A DNA stretch of 43,579 bases from an uncultured bacterium. Lineage in GTDB: Bacteria > Verrucomicrobiota > Kiritimatiellia > UBA8416 > CAMZLY01. Of the stretch, positions 24,385 through 33,147 are shown piece after piece. The stretch spans positions 1-43,579 of the forward strand of contig CAMZLY010000150.1 of assembly GCA_947311825.1 (NCBI GenBank), in the 5' to 3' direction. Both the position numbers and the translations under genes were made by a program. Position 1 is the first letter of the stretch; every line of letters starts with the position of its first letter. The notes below the pieces were generated by a model, which worked only from the letters and a program-made list of their open reading frames with translations, had not been told where the DNA came from and did no database searches.

Positions 24385-25839
24385 TTATAAAACAATTACT
24401 AGCGTTCCCCTAGGTGGTACATAAACATGCTCATAACACCCAATATCATATGCTGTACTCCCGTCATGATTACCATCTTTTGGACGCAGGACACCATCAA
24501 GATCAGAAGCTGTAGCTCCGGTAGCTGTTCCTGCATCTATTGCTGGCGAATCATTTTCAACAGAAAAATGATAATTACCATTAGCCGCATCACGGAAAAT
24601 CGGATCTCCGGTTATGTTTCCACCACCATCGAATGCTTGTCCTGTAGGATCAGGTGATGTCAGACAGCTTACCATATATCCCATATTTGTATAATTATGT
24701 TCTATACCATCTGCACTGTTTGTATTTCCGTATACTATACAATTAATGGATGTCACTGCATTTACAGTATATCCGTCTAAACCGGCAGTTGCCCCAGAAA
24801 ATCCTGATTCATTATTTACTATGGTACAATTAACTAGTGTCACATAACCAAGTATTGTGCTGCCAGGAAGCCCACCGGCATAATTCTTGGTTATCAGGCA
24901 GTTATAAAGATAACATCTATTTGCTACCGAATCCAGCTCTTGAATAACTGAACCGTTACTGGCTGCAGAATTTCCTTTGATTATGCAATTACTTGCAATA
25001 CAGGATGCAGCCATAACACCAGCATATCCGGCTGGAGTGCTGTTGTTTATAAATTGACAATCATAAGCTTTACATTCATTATACATCGCTCCGCCATAAT
25101 CGTCAGCCATATTATTGCTAACTATGCAACTATGAAGCACGGAACTATAACAAGCTCCACCTTTCTTTGTAGCGTGATTAGCATAAATAGTCGAGTCCCA
25201 AACTTCCCCCCCGAGTCCGGCACCGCCTTCCCAACCAGTATTGCTGTATACATTACAATCGTATAAATAACTATATCCCCACGCTCCCCCACCAGAATTA
25301 GCTATATTAGAATATATCCAACAATTACTTGCTTGCCCGCTATGCATTCCTCCACCAACTTCATCATGTGGCCAGCTAGGCGATCCGCCGTTCCAAGTAT
25401 ATCCATTTCTCAGCGTAAAGCCAATCAGCCATCCCTGTATGCTTTGAACTTGTCCATTACCACAAAAACAACGAGTTGCATTAGGACCATTTCCACCTGT
25501 ACCAGGATCAGCAGCTCCCTCAATAATAGTTTCATCAAGCCCTTTATGTACAGCCTCTATCACAAGATTATACAGATGAGTTCCGATGGATACACGATTA
25601 CTCAAAGAGCTACTGCCATCATTAACAGCCCCACCCTTGTTGTAAACACCAGCTTCAACCCATATTTTATCATTATCACCCGCCTTATCAACGGCGGACT
25701 GAATATCACGAACTGCGGTCGCCCAATTTGTGGCTGCACCGGAATTGTCTATTTTAGATGCATTCACATACCATGTGGCAGCGAAACAATTACTAACAAA
25801 ACCAACCAACAACAAACTTACCGTAACAATCTTTCTCAT
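24385..25839 (-). CDS. Secreted right-handed beta-helix protein
   Basis: 484 residues from the ATG at 25839, which has AGGAG eight bases upstream; the ORF track adds 15 unneeded residues. A signal peptide (KIVTVSLLLVGFVSNCFA) precedes YVNASKIDNSGAATNWATA, IQSAVDKAGDNDKIWVEAGVY and a long run of short turns with Asn/Cys/Ser ladders (CWIYSNIANSGGGAWG, CNVYSNTGWEGG). This is the pattern of a parallel beta-helix such as pectate-lyase-like or polymorphic outer-membrane proteins. It ends with the block SPAIDAGTATGATASDLDG and DIGCYEH often seen in choice-of-anchor surface proteins. Function is unknown; a surface or polysaccharide-binding role is likely. Confidence 0.85.
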   Translation of the reverse strand: MRKIVTVSLLLVGFVSNCFAATWYVNASKIDNSGAATNWATAVRDIQSAVDKAGDNDKIWVEAGVYNKGGAVNDGSSSLSNRVSIGTHLYNLVIEAVHKGLDETIIEGAADPGTGGNGPNATRCFCGNGQVQSIQGWLIGFTLRNGYTWNGGSPSWPHDEVGGGMHSGQASNCWIYSNIANSGGGAWGYSYLYDCNVYSNTGWEGGAGLGGEVWDSTIYANHATKKGGACYSSVLHSCIVSNNMADDYGGAMYNECKAYDCQFINNSTPAGYAGVMAASCIASNCIIKGNSAASNGSVIQELDSVANRCYLYNCLITKNYAGGLPGSTILGYVTLVNCTIVNNESGFSGATAGLDGYTVNAVTSINCIVYGNTNSADGIEHNYTNMGYMVSCLTSPDPTGQAFDGGGNITGDPIFRDAANGNYHFSVENDSPAIDAGTATGATASDLDGVLRPKDGNHDGSTAYDIGCYEHVYVPPRGTLVIVL

Positions 25840-26228
25840 CACTACTTCTCCTCTTTTTACCATCACAACATAACATTTACGCAACTAAAAAGCCGACGTA
25901 ACCTAACAACACCTTCATCCCCTCCAAGTAAACGTATTCACATATAAAGATAATTTCTCTTTAAAACACGATCTATAGACCCTTTATTGTTCCTTATAAT
26001 ACCATTTAGATAATTATACGCAAGAGAAATAGCCTAAATTTTATTTTTTTTATGCTTTTAACCCACATAGACATTGCACTATATAATATCACAATTTTTA
26101 TCCCCCATTGGGTGGAATACTCCCAATATAAATATGGTTCTTTAAAATTGTCTTTTGACATCAATCAAACAATATGCAATTATTTTCTCTTTTATGGTAA
26201 TTCATGAAGTACAAAACAAGGATTTATA
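25840..26228. other. 389-bp divergent intergenic region
   Basis: No gene is supported here. It separates the minus-strand beta-helix gene from the plus-strand glycosidase, so it must hold promoters for both. The most notable sequence is the stretch at 26104-26127 with the partial inverted repeat TTGGG..CCCAA (TTGGGTGGAATACTCCCAA). This is an operator candidate for either gene. Confidence 0.5.
26111..26140. promoter_or_regulatory. Inverted-repeat operator candidate upstream of the glycosidase
   Basis: TTGGGTGGAATACTCCCAA contains five-base inverted ends TTGGG/CCCAA around a nine-base centre, about 100 bp before the glycosidase start. No matching hexamers were identified with confidence. Confidence 0.3.
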
Positions 26229-28862
26229 ATGCAAAAATCATCAACAGTTAATGTCAAAATAATATGGAAACATGCACCGTCCTCAGGAACAATTAAAGTT
26301 AAAAGCGGCTCATTACAAAACCTTGCCATCTGTTGCGGTGAAGGAAAGTGCGAGAACTCTACTTTTTACTTTGACAACAAACAAAATGGCGGGGTGGCAG
26401 TAAACATCTCCGATATAACACTAAACCACACCACATCCCCCACCCTCATTACAGTGCATTGTGATGATTCATCTTTTTCCTTTATTCTGCGTGATGCTCT
26501 ATTTCCTGAAAATCCAATTTACATTTCCGAGTATAACGTTTTAGCTGTTTGCGGTGATGATAAACGTAATTATAATGAAATTATTACGGATATAAATTCA
26601 ATCAAACGAAAATCCGATTTTGAAAGATTTGAATGCGAGGAAGAAGAAAGCTGGGAAACGGCAGTCTCAAGAAACAGAAAGCAGTATTCTCCTATTTGGC
26701 TATCAACAGCTAGGGATATAAGGATTTTCAGAGTTGGATATATTGAAGAAATGGGGTTTTGGGGTGAGATTATTCCTGTTTACCACTCTTTAGTGAATTT
26801 TTTTGATCCTGACACAAGAAGAAATATTGAAAAAATTCTTTTTGCTGTCGGACAAGGAAGTGCCTGCAGTATTAATATTTCCCGTCGCCTCGAAAATGGA
26901 ACATTACCCATCTTGAACTCTATTCAAAAAGAAGATTCAATAACATATAACCTAACAACATTTGCTACACTGGAAAGTACCCCATTAAATACCGGACAAG
27001 TTAAAGGGACTGATTTTTTGACCGGCTATGCACACTTTAGCGGTAACATGCTTAAAGAAGAAAATCAAAAAGAATTGATAGATTCTTTTCAAAAAGAACT
27101 TAAGGCTAATGAGGAAGAAATAATATGTCGCTTCCGGATTACTGCCGTCAATAAAAGTGAAAGCCCATCTTACGCATGGTTTAAAACTCCGTACTATGAA
27201 GAAGCAACTTATACTTTTGATGCTAAAAAAGGTTATTCATACAATAAAGATGGAGATGTATTCTCAATTGCCACAATTGACGGCAAACCGGTTTATAATG
27301 AAGAAATGGCTATACTGATTCAACCGAGAGATTCGGTCGTTTTTGAATTTATGGTCCCGCATTCACCTATTTCCCAAAAGCGTGCCGACAAGCTTAAACA
27401 ACAGAATTTTGAGAAACACCGTGATGGTGCAATAAAATATTGGCAAGATAAACTAGACTCAAAAGCCTCCATCTCTATTCCTGAACCGACAATTAACGAA
27501 CTTGTGCAAGCGGGCTTACTACATTGCGATATCGCCTCTATAGGAAGAGAACCAGACGGTCCCATCGCTGCTACAATTGGATGGTATGCACCTATCGGCA
27601 CCGAAAGTGCTCCTATAATTCAGTTCTTTGACTCTATGGGCTGGCATGATATTGCAGAAAGATCTATTGAGTTCTTTCTGAAAAGACAGCGTGATGATGG
27701 CTTTATTCAAAACTACCTTGGATACGAATCCGAAACAGGCCCCTTACTATGGACTATGGGTGAGCATTTTCGTTATACCAGAGATACCAAATGGTTAAAA
27801 CGAGTAAAACCGCATATTGACAAAGCATGTGAATACCTACTGGCCTGGCGCAACAAAAACAAAACTGAAGAATTACGAGGAACAAGGTGTTATGGCCTGG
27901 TTGATGGTAAGGTTGCCGATCCTGATGATTTCTACCATCAATTTTTCCTTAATGCAGGAACCTATGCCGGACTAAAACGTTGCGTTGAAATGTATGAAGA
28001 AATTGATGCCGAACAAGCTGATAAGCTCCGTAAAGAAGTTGCTGAATACCGCAATGATTTACGTAAATCATTTTATGCAACTATGGCAGAATCTCCAGTT
28101 ATACCAACAGGAAATGGAACTTGGGCACCTCTAATGCAATCTTGGGCCGATGACGTTGGTGCAACGGCACTATACACCAAAGAAGGAAAATGGTTCACTC
28201 ATGGCTCATTCCTAACCAGAGAAACATTGACAACTCCTCTTTACCTTGTTTTTCACGAAGTACTTGATGCCAATGAAATAGGAACAACTTTAATGCTTAA
28301 GGCAAATCAAAGTCCGGCAACAGTTGAAAACGCAGGCTTAAGCCAGCCCTATTATTGCCGCCATGACTTTGCCCATGTAAAACGAGGAGAAATAAAAGCA
28401 TTTCTAAAAATGTATTACAATCAATTAACAGGACTAATTGATCAAGAAACATATAGTTTTTGGGAACATTATCATCATGCAAGTCAACATAAAACACACG
28501 AAGAAGCATGGTTTCTTATGCAAACGCGTTGGATGTTATATATTGAAGACGAAAATGATTTAAAACTTTTTTCTGCTATACCAAGAAAATGGTTAAATCC
28601 AGGAGAAGAAATAAAACTAAATAATGTTGTCTCATACTTCGGAAAACTCAATGTTAAAGCAACCTGCTCAAATGATGGTAAATCCATATCCTGTGAAGTA
28701 AACATAGACAGTAATAGAATTCCTGAAAACCTACTTATCAGGCTTCCTCACTTTGACTTCCTAAAACCAGAAAACATCTCCGGCGGTACTTACGATACAG
28801 AAAATGAAACTATTACAGTAAGCAACTTTACAGGACAATGCAAAGTAACATTAATCTTCTAA
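26229..28862 (+). CDS. Six-hairpin (alpha/alpha barrel) glycoside hydrolase-like protein
   Basis: 877 residues without a signal peptide, so probably cytoplasmic. The N-terminal ~400 residues look like a beta-sandwich supersandwich (SWETAVSRNRKQYSPIW, RVGYIEEMGFWGEIIPVYHS). From about 420 the toroid of helical hairpins begins: AGLLHCDIASIGREPDGPI, WYAPIGTESAPIIQFFDSMG, FLKRQRDDGFIQNYLG, LLWTMGEHFRYTRDTKWL, ADPDDFYHQFFLNAGTYAGL, GTWAPLMQSWADD, SFWEHYHHAS and MQTRWMLYIEDEN. A short C-terminal beta-domain ends the protein. The acid and base residues cannot be assigned, nor can a CAZy family with certainty. It is transcribed divergently from the beta-helix gene and convergently with the AraC gene. 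Confidence 0.75.
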   Translation: MQKSSTVNVKIIWKHAPSSGTIKVKSGSLQNLAICCGEGKCENSTFYFDNKQNGGVAVNISDITLNHTTSPTLITVHCDDSSFSFILRDALFPENPIYISEYNVLAVCGDDKRNYNEIITDINSIKRKSDFERFECEEEESWETAVSRNRKQYSPIWLSTARDIRIFRVGYIEEMGFWGEIIPVYHSLVNFFDPDTRRNIEKILFAVGQGSACSINISRRLENGTLPILNSIQKEDSITYNLTTFATLESTPLNTGQVKGTDFLTGYAHFSGNMLKEENQKELIDSFQKELKANEEEIICRFRITAVNKSESPSYAWFKTPYYEEATYTFDAKKGYSYNKDGDVFSIATIDGKPVYNEEMAILIQPRDSVVFEFMVPHSPISQKRADKLKQQNFEKHRDGAIKYWQDKLDSKASISIPEPTINELVQAGLLHCDIASIGREPDGPIAATIGWYAPIGTESAPIIQFFDSMGWHDIAERSIEFFLKRQRDDGFIQNYLGYESETGPLLWTMGEHFRYTRDTKWLKRVKPHIDKACEYLLAWRNKNKTEELRGTRCYGLVDGKVADPDDFYHQFFLNAGTYAGLKRCVEMYEEIDAEQADKLRKEVAEYRNDLRKSFYATMAESPVIPTGNGTWAPLMQSWADDVGATALYTKEGKWFTHGSFLTRETLTTPLYLVFHEVLDANEIGTTLMLKANQSPATVENAGLSQPYYCRHDFAHVKRGEIKAFLKMYYNQLTGLIDQETYSFWEHYHHASQHKTHEEAWFLMQTRWMLYIEDENDLKLFSAIPRKWLNPGEEIKLNNVVSYFGKLNVKATCSNDGKSISCEVNIDSNRIPENLLIRLPHFDFLKPENISGGTYDTENETITVSNFTGQCKVTLIF

Positions 28863-28928
28863 AAAGATAGAGCTACGCAAACGATAGGACGAACTGTCCC
28901 CGCGAGCCGAATCCTGGATAAATCAAAA

Positions 28929-29801
28929 TCACCCAGAGTGAACTTTATTAAACCAGCGAGAGAAGGTTCCTGGAGAAGAAAATCCTAGTATTTCAGATAT
29001 CTCATTTTTTCTATACCCTTTATTAAGTAAATCTCTACATTTTATAATGCGACATTGATTCACATATTCTCTTATAGATAAACCTGTACGCTCCCTAAAA
29101 ACCCTAAGAAGATGATACTTGCTGTACCCGGAGACAACAGCAAGTCTATCTAATGTAATTCCTGCTCCTGCAGCATCATATATATACTCTTTTATTGTAT
29201 CTACCACTTTATCCCGGCGTATAATAGCTTCAGTTTTACCCGTTATACTTCCAGAAAAACCTCTATGCACATATTCTAAAATTATATTTTCCACAGCAAC
29301 CTTCATCCTTGCACTTGCTAACGCTAACGGATAGCTATTATTTTTCTTGGTGCAATCAGTCCATATTCTCAAAAAAGAAGGGCAAATCTCCGGTAAATGA
29401 ATAATCGGTTCCTCCTTTTCATTTCGTTGATAATACTCACCCTGATTAATACAAATAATTCGTGGCATAATCGTCTCGTTCACAATAAAAAGCCATAAAT
29501 GGACACAACCATCTGTCCAGGGAGGATAGAACATGTCATGTTTTTCATTTTTATTAAAAAGCATAACCGTACCGGGAGTCACCTTATAAAAACTCCCCTC
29601 AAGGCTCATAACGCACTCTCCCTTAATAGCAAAAAGTATTTCTTTATGTAAATGCTGATCTAAATTTTCAGAATGCCACTTTTTATGAATAATATCAGCA
29701 GTTATAAAAACATCTTCATCAAAAAATGTACTTATAAACCTCCAACTCTGCGGAAACTTAAATAGTTCCAACCACTCATCCTGTAACAATCTATTATTCA
29801 T
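28929..29801 (-). CDS. AraC-family transcriptional regulator
   Basis: 290 residues. An N-terminal cupin sensor (HLHKEILFAIKGECVMSLEGSFYKVTPGTVMLFNKNEKHD) is followed by two helix-turn-helix motifs from about residue 190 (ITLDRLAVVSGYSKYHLLRVFRERTGLSIREYVNQCRI and KNEISEILGFSSPGTFSRWFNK). Its start is 172 bp from the divergent aminotransferase gene. The usual behaviour of such pairs suggests that it controls the aminotransferase-ceramidase genes and possibly the glycosidase. The ligand is unknown. Confidence 0.93.
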   Translation of the reverse strand: MNNRLLQDEWLELFKFPQSWRFISTFFDEDVFITADIIHKKWHSENLDQHLHKEILFAIKGECVMSLEGSFYKVTPGTVMLFNKNEKHDMFYPPWTDGCVHLWLFIVNETIMPRIICINQGEYYQRNEKEEPIIHLPEICPSFLRIWTDCTKKNNSYPLALASARMKVAVENIILEYVHRGFSGSITGKTEAIIRRDKVVDTIKEYIYDAAGAGITLDRLAVVSGYSKYHLLRVFRERTGLSIREYVNQCRIIKCRDLLNKGYRKNEISEILGFSSPGTFSRWFNKVHSG

Positions 29802-29901
29802 AATTTATATTTTAAAACTTAATATGAGAATCTATTTTTTATGCAAACAACTAAAGATACGACATATTATGTAAAAATAGCAATAAATGCAAAATAATAG
29901 C

Positions 29902-29960
29902 AATGTGGGCCCATTGTTTTTTTTACAATAAGATCATAGCATATATACAGTTTAATTATT
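29902..29960 (+). promoter_or_regulatory. Promoter and operator candidate before the aminotransferase
   Basis: TTTACA followed after 16 bp by TATACA just upstream of the aminotransferase start. An imperfect inverted repeat, CAATG-TGGGCC-CATTG, lies about 10 bp before the -35 hexamer, where an AraC-type regulator could bind. Confidence 0.4.
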
Positions 29961-29973
29961 TAGGAGAAATATT

Positions 29974-31164
29974 ATGAGTAATATACAAAAAGACAAGTTA
30001 AAAGCAGTATCAGACGAAATGAAATCAAAAGTTCCATCATGGCCAATCCCGCATACCGAAACAGCAGAATTATTAAAAGAAGTCTACATGTCCGGTAATT
30101 GGTCATTTAACGGAGATTACGAAAGACGTTTTTCTCATGCTTTTGCTCGGATGCACTCTGCAAAACATGGAATTGTTATGGCAAACGGAACAGTTACTCT
30201 CCAATGTGCACTTAACGCGGTCGGGGTTAAACCCGGTGACGAAGTTATCGTTCCGGCACTTACCTGGATGGCAACTGCTATGGCCGTACTTTATAATGGC
30301 GCTATACCGGTGTTTGTTGATATTGATCCTGAAACTCTCTGTTTAGATACCGATAAAGTACGCAAAGCAATAACAACCAAAACATCAGCCATAATACCTG
30401 TTCATATTTATGGTTCAATGGTCGACATGGAAGAAATGATGAATATTTCAAAAGAGTATGGAGTAAAAATAATAGAAGACTGTGCTCATGCCCATGGCGG
30501 AATATGGGATGGCAAAGGTATAGGAAGCATTGGGCATATCGGCTCATTCAGCTTTCAGCAATCAAAAACATTATCAAGCGGAGAAGGCGGAATATGCCTA
30601 ACAAATAGTAATGAACTATCTGAAAATCTTTTTAGACTAAAACATATTGGATATGACCTATCCTCCACGCAAGGAAATGTCGGGACACCACCACCTGAAG
30701 GTCTTATATGCCATAATTACAGATGTACGGAATTTCAAAGCGTTGTTCTTCTTGACAATCTTAAATACCTCCCAGATGAAACAATAAAACGAGATCATAA
30801 TGCCCAAATACTACGTAATGCCATTAGAGATATTAACGGCATTACCATACAAAAACGAGGACGTTTAGCTGATACTCAAGGATATTATTCACTTGTATTT
30901 TTAATAGATGAATCAAAACGAAATGGTAAATCTCTTGATGATGTTATAAAAGCACTTAGAAACGAAGGGCTATCTCTGGGTAAAACATACGGCTCTGTCT
31001 ATAAACATCCATTATGGTCTGTACCACAAAATATGTTCCGTAAGGAAAACTGCGAAATTGCTGATGATATATGCGAAAATCAAGCACTATGCCTAACTCA
31101 TGACTGGCTTCTTACCAATGAAAATGTTATGAATGGTATAGCTGAAGCTTTCAGAAGGTTATAA
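29974..31164 (+). CDS. DegT/DnrJ/EryC1/StrS family PLP aminotransferase
   Basis: 396 residues. These sugar aminotransferases use PLP to convert keto-sugars or keto-cyclitols to amino forms. The family pattern is visible: VMANGTVTLQCALNAVGVKPGDEVIVPALTWMATAMAV, VFVDIDPETLCLD, IIPVHIYGSMVDMEEM, VKIIEDCAHAHGGIWDG and GSFSFQQSKTLSSGEGG, in which the Lys forms the Schiff base. C-terminal elements include YRCTEFQSVVLLDNL. AGGAG is placed well before the ATG. The typical partners would be Gfo/Idh oxidoreductases, which occur nearby, so an aminocyclitol or amino-sugar route is plausible but not proven. Confidence 0.9.
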   Translation: MSNIQKDKLKAVSDEMKSKVPSWPIPHTETAELLKEVYMSGNWSFNGDYERRFSHAFARMHSAKHGIVMANGTVTLQCALNAVGVKPGDEVIVPALTWMATAMAVLYNGAIPVFVDIDPETLCLDTDKVRKAITTKTSAIIPVHIYGSMVDMEEMMNISKEYGVKIIEDCAHAHGGIWDGKGIGSIGHIGSFSFQQSKTLSSGEGGICLTNSNELSENLFRLKHIGYDLSSTQGNVGTPPPEGLICHNYRCTEFQSVVLLDNLKYLPDETIKRDHNAQILRNAIRDINGITIQKRGRLADTQGYYSLVFLIDESKRNGKSLDDVIKALRNEGLSLGKTYGSVYKHPLWSVPQNMFRKENCEIADDICENQALCLTHDWLLTNENVMNGIAEAFRRL

Positions 31165-31481
31165 GACTATAAAAACACCATCTAATACAAAACGGAAAAT
31201 ATTTTAGTTAAAAAGATTAGACAAAAGAGGTGCTTGCAAAACCACTTGTGCGTGGCAATTTCTTGCATTTTAGGCGAGCAGATTCTGCCTTTTGAGCAAT
31301 TGAGCATACCCGTAGGGTCTGTAAAGTTGCGAAAAAGCGGAATATGCCGCATAAAATCAAAAAGTGCCCGCAGATCATACCGAAAGCTTCGCAATCGGGC
31401 AGATAAATAGTTTTGCAAGTACCTCAAAACAGAAAAATTAGTGATAATATTTATAACAAGCACAAAAAGAGAGAATATATT
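31165..31481. other. 317-bp spacer mostly occupied by an inverted-repeat element
   Basis: Between the aminotransferase and the ceramidase-like gene. Positions 31227-31425 are copy B of the foldback element. The rest is short AT-rich sequence. The minus-strand ORF at 31182-31463 merely reads through the element and is not credited. Confidence 0.7.
31227..31425. repeat. Foldback/MITE-like element, full-length copy B
   Basis: 199-bp element with inverted ends: GAGGTGCTTGCAAAACCA and TAGTTTTGCAAGTACCTC (reverse complement GAGGTACTTGCAAAACTA; 16 of 18 match). The interior aligns with copy A and holds an extra ~34 bp with CGAAAGCTTCG and a TGCCCG..CGGGCA pair. Internal hairpins include GCGGAATATGCCGC. 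There is no coding capacity for a transposase. It ends 56 bp before the ceramidase-like start codon, so it may change that gene's expression. Confidence 0.85.
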
Positions 31482-32825
31482 ATGAAAAAGAATAGACTTT
31501 TAGTTGGTGTTGGACGGACAGATATTACACCTGAATTAGGAGTTCGTCTTGGTGGTTACGGACAAAAAGATAGACCCGCAGAGAAAATCAATGATCCATT
31601 GCACTCCACAACATTATATCTTATGCAAAACGAAGAGGAAGCAGCATTTATTAATCTGGACTGGCTTGCCGTTGAATTCAGTGAGGTATCGCTAATCAAA
31701 AATGCTGTTAATAAAAAAACAAAAATCCCTAAAGATAATATAGTGGTATCAACAACACATACACATACTGCACCTAATACATTAAATTTTAACGGATGGG
31801 GTAAAGTAGAATCAGAATATGTTAACTCTGTTTTAGCAACTATTGTTGACTCTGTAGCCACGGCAAAGAATACTGCAGAGCAAGCAACAACAGGAGTAAC
31901 AGATACTCGTAGCAAGACCGGTATTAACCGGCGTTTCGTAGCACTAAACAACTCTACGGAAATGCGAGGAGATGAATATAAACTTTATGACCCGTTTATG
32001 ACAATAGTAAGGTTTGAAAACGACAAAGGCAAACCAATAACAACCCTTATTCATTATGGTGCACACGCAACAGCTTGGGGTGATAGACCTGTAGTATCTC
32101 GAGATTGGCCCGGTGTCATGAAAGATCGTATAGAATCTCAAACTAAAGCTCCTGTAGTTTTTATAAATGGGGCAATTGGAAACGTTGGCCCACGCACTAA
32201 CTGCATGATAGTAGACAACAAACATGATGTCGGTTTCTCCGCAGGAACAGGAGATGGAATTGATTCTGTACGCGAAGTAGGATACCGTGCGGCAACTGAT
32301 GCACTACATGCATACGCATCAATAAAAACCTGGAATAAAAATCCGGAACTTGCTATCATTACAAAAGACATTATACTACCGTTCCAAAAACTTCCTTCAC
32401 TTGAAACAGCAAAAAAAGAAATAATTGCGGCATATCCTAATAAAGATAATTGGGGAGTTGATATGTGTAAATTCATGTACTGGGAAGATGTTGTAAATAC
32501 GCTGGAAAGCAAAAACATCAAAACAAAAACAGCTTTTCGCCAAACAATTATCACTATCGACGATATTGCCATCATTCCATTCCCCGGGGAGCTCTTTGCC
32601 GAAATATCATTACGTCTTCGACATGCCAGCCCATTTCGTTACACACTGTGTGCCAGCGTTACAAACGGCTCGTACGCCTACTTACCAGCCAGAGAAGCAA
32701 GACATCGTGGCGGATATGAAGTATGGATACCAAGAGGATATGGTGCCCATATTCTAGATGAAAATATTGATGATGTGCTTGTAAAAGAAAATCTACAACT
32801 CCTTGTTGATGTGAAACTTAAGTAA
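31482..32825 (+). CDS. Neutral/alkaline non-lysosomal ceramidase-type hydrolase
   Basis: 447 residues from the ATG at 31482, which has AAAGAGAG upstream; the ORF track begins 23 codons earlier, partly inside the repeat element. The N-terminal ceramidase-like domain is clear: GVGRTDITPELGVRLGGYG, DPLHSTTLYLM, VVSTTHTHTAPNT with the metal-binding His pair, TLIHYGAHATAWGD and VVFINGAIGNVGPRTN. The C-terminal immunoglobulin-like domain of true ceramidases is absent. No signal peptide is seen, so action on ceramide is doubtful. PVC genomes often place such proteins beside sugar-aminotransferases and oxidoreductases, and an amidohydrolase acting on a modified sugar is possible. Confidence 0.85.
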   Translation: MKKNRLLVGVGRTDITPELGVRLGGYGQKDRPAEKINDPLHSTTLYLMQNEEEAAFINLDWLAVEFSEVSLIKNAVNKKTKIPKDNIVVSTTHTHTAPNTLNFNGWGKVESEYVNSVLATIVDSVATAKNTAEQATTGVTDTRSKTGINRRFVALNNSTEMRGDEYKLYDPFMTIVRFENDKGKPITTLIHYGAHATAWGDRPVVSRDWPGVMKDRIESQTKAPVVFINGAIGNVGPRTNCMIVDNKHDVGFSAGTGDGIDSVREVGYRAATDALHAYASIKTWNKNPELAIITKDIILPFQKLPSLETAKKEIIAAYPNKDNWGVDMCKFMYWEDVVNTLESKNIKTKTAFRQTIITIDDIAIIPFPGELFAEISLRLRHASPFRYTLCASVTNGSYAYLPAREARHRGGYEVWIPRGYGAHILDENIDDVLVKENLQLLVDVKLK

Positions 32826-32838
32826 AATAGGTCTAGAC

Positions 32839-33063
32839 TTACCTTACTTCAAAAACAAAACGAAGTTCTGTTATATGTGCTGGAGTATCAAACTTATATT
32901 TAACACTGCTACCTACCGGAGCTAACCATCCATTGTCAACATTATCAACAGGATGATCAACACCATTACGTAACGGTTCCGAGTCAGAGCTACTGCTCAC
33001 TAAGACATCCTCGTTCACAAAATAGATTTTTAATATTACGAGAATATAGGCTCGTGCATCCTT
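32839..33063 (-). pseudogene. C-terminal remnant of an FAD-dependent oxidoreductase-type protein
   Basis: A 74-codon open stretch with no start codon whose end reads SEPLRNGVDHPV, then NGWLAPVGSSVKYKF, then ITELRFVFEVR before the stop. This is the pattern of the C-terminal discoidin-like domain of large FAD-dependent oxidoreductases common in Lentisphaerota (variants of LRNGIDRP..NGW and ...V.FIFD). The rest of the gene is gone and the following plus-strand kinase promoter lies inside it. Too short for the ORF track; assignment rests on these short motifs. Confidence 0.55.
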
Positions 33064-33075
33064 TCAAAATAAACC

Positions 33076-33104
33076 TTGACTATTATTCAGCTTAACAATA
33101 CTGT
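33076..33104 (+). promoter_or_regulatory. Promoter candidate for the sensor kinase
   Basis: TTGACT and TACTGT separated by exactly 17 bp. The -10 is poor, but placement 44 bp before the kinase start is suitable. Confidence 0.35.
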
Positions 33105-33147
33105 ACACAAGTTAGTAGGTTTTATCGTTTGTTTAAAAGGATACCTC

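Noticed and set aside
25333-25947. 204-aa ORF opposite the beta-helix gene
   Set aside because: Antisense of a clear secreted protein with repeats; Ser/Thr/Ile-rich composition is an antisense artefact.
31182-31463. 93-aa minus-strand ORF over repeat copy B
   Set aside because: It is simply the reading of the repeat; the equivalent frame in copy A is not kept.
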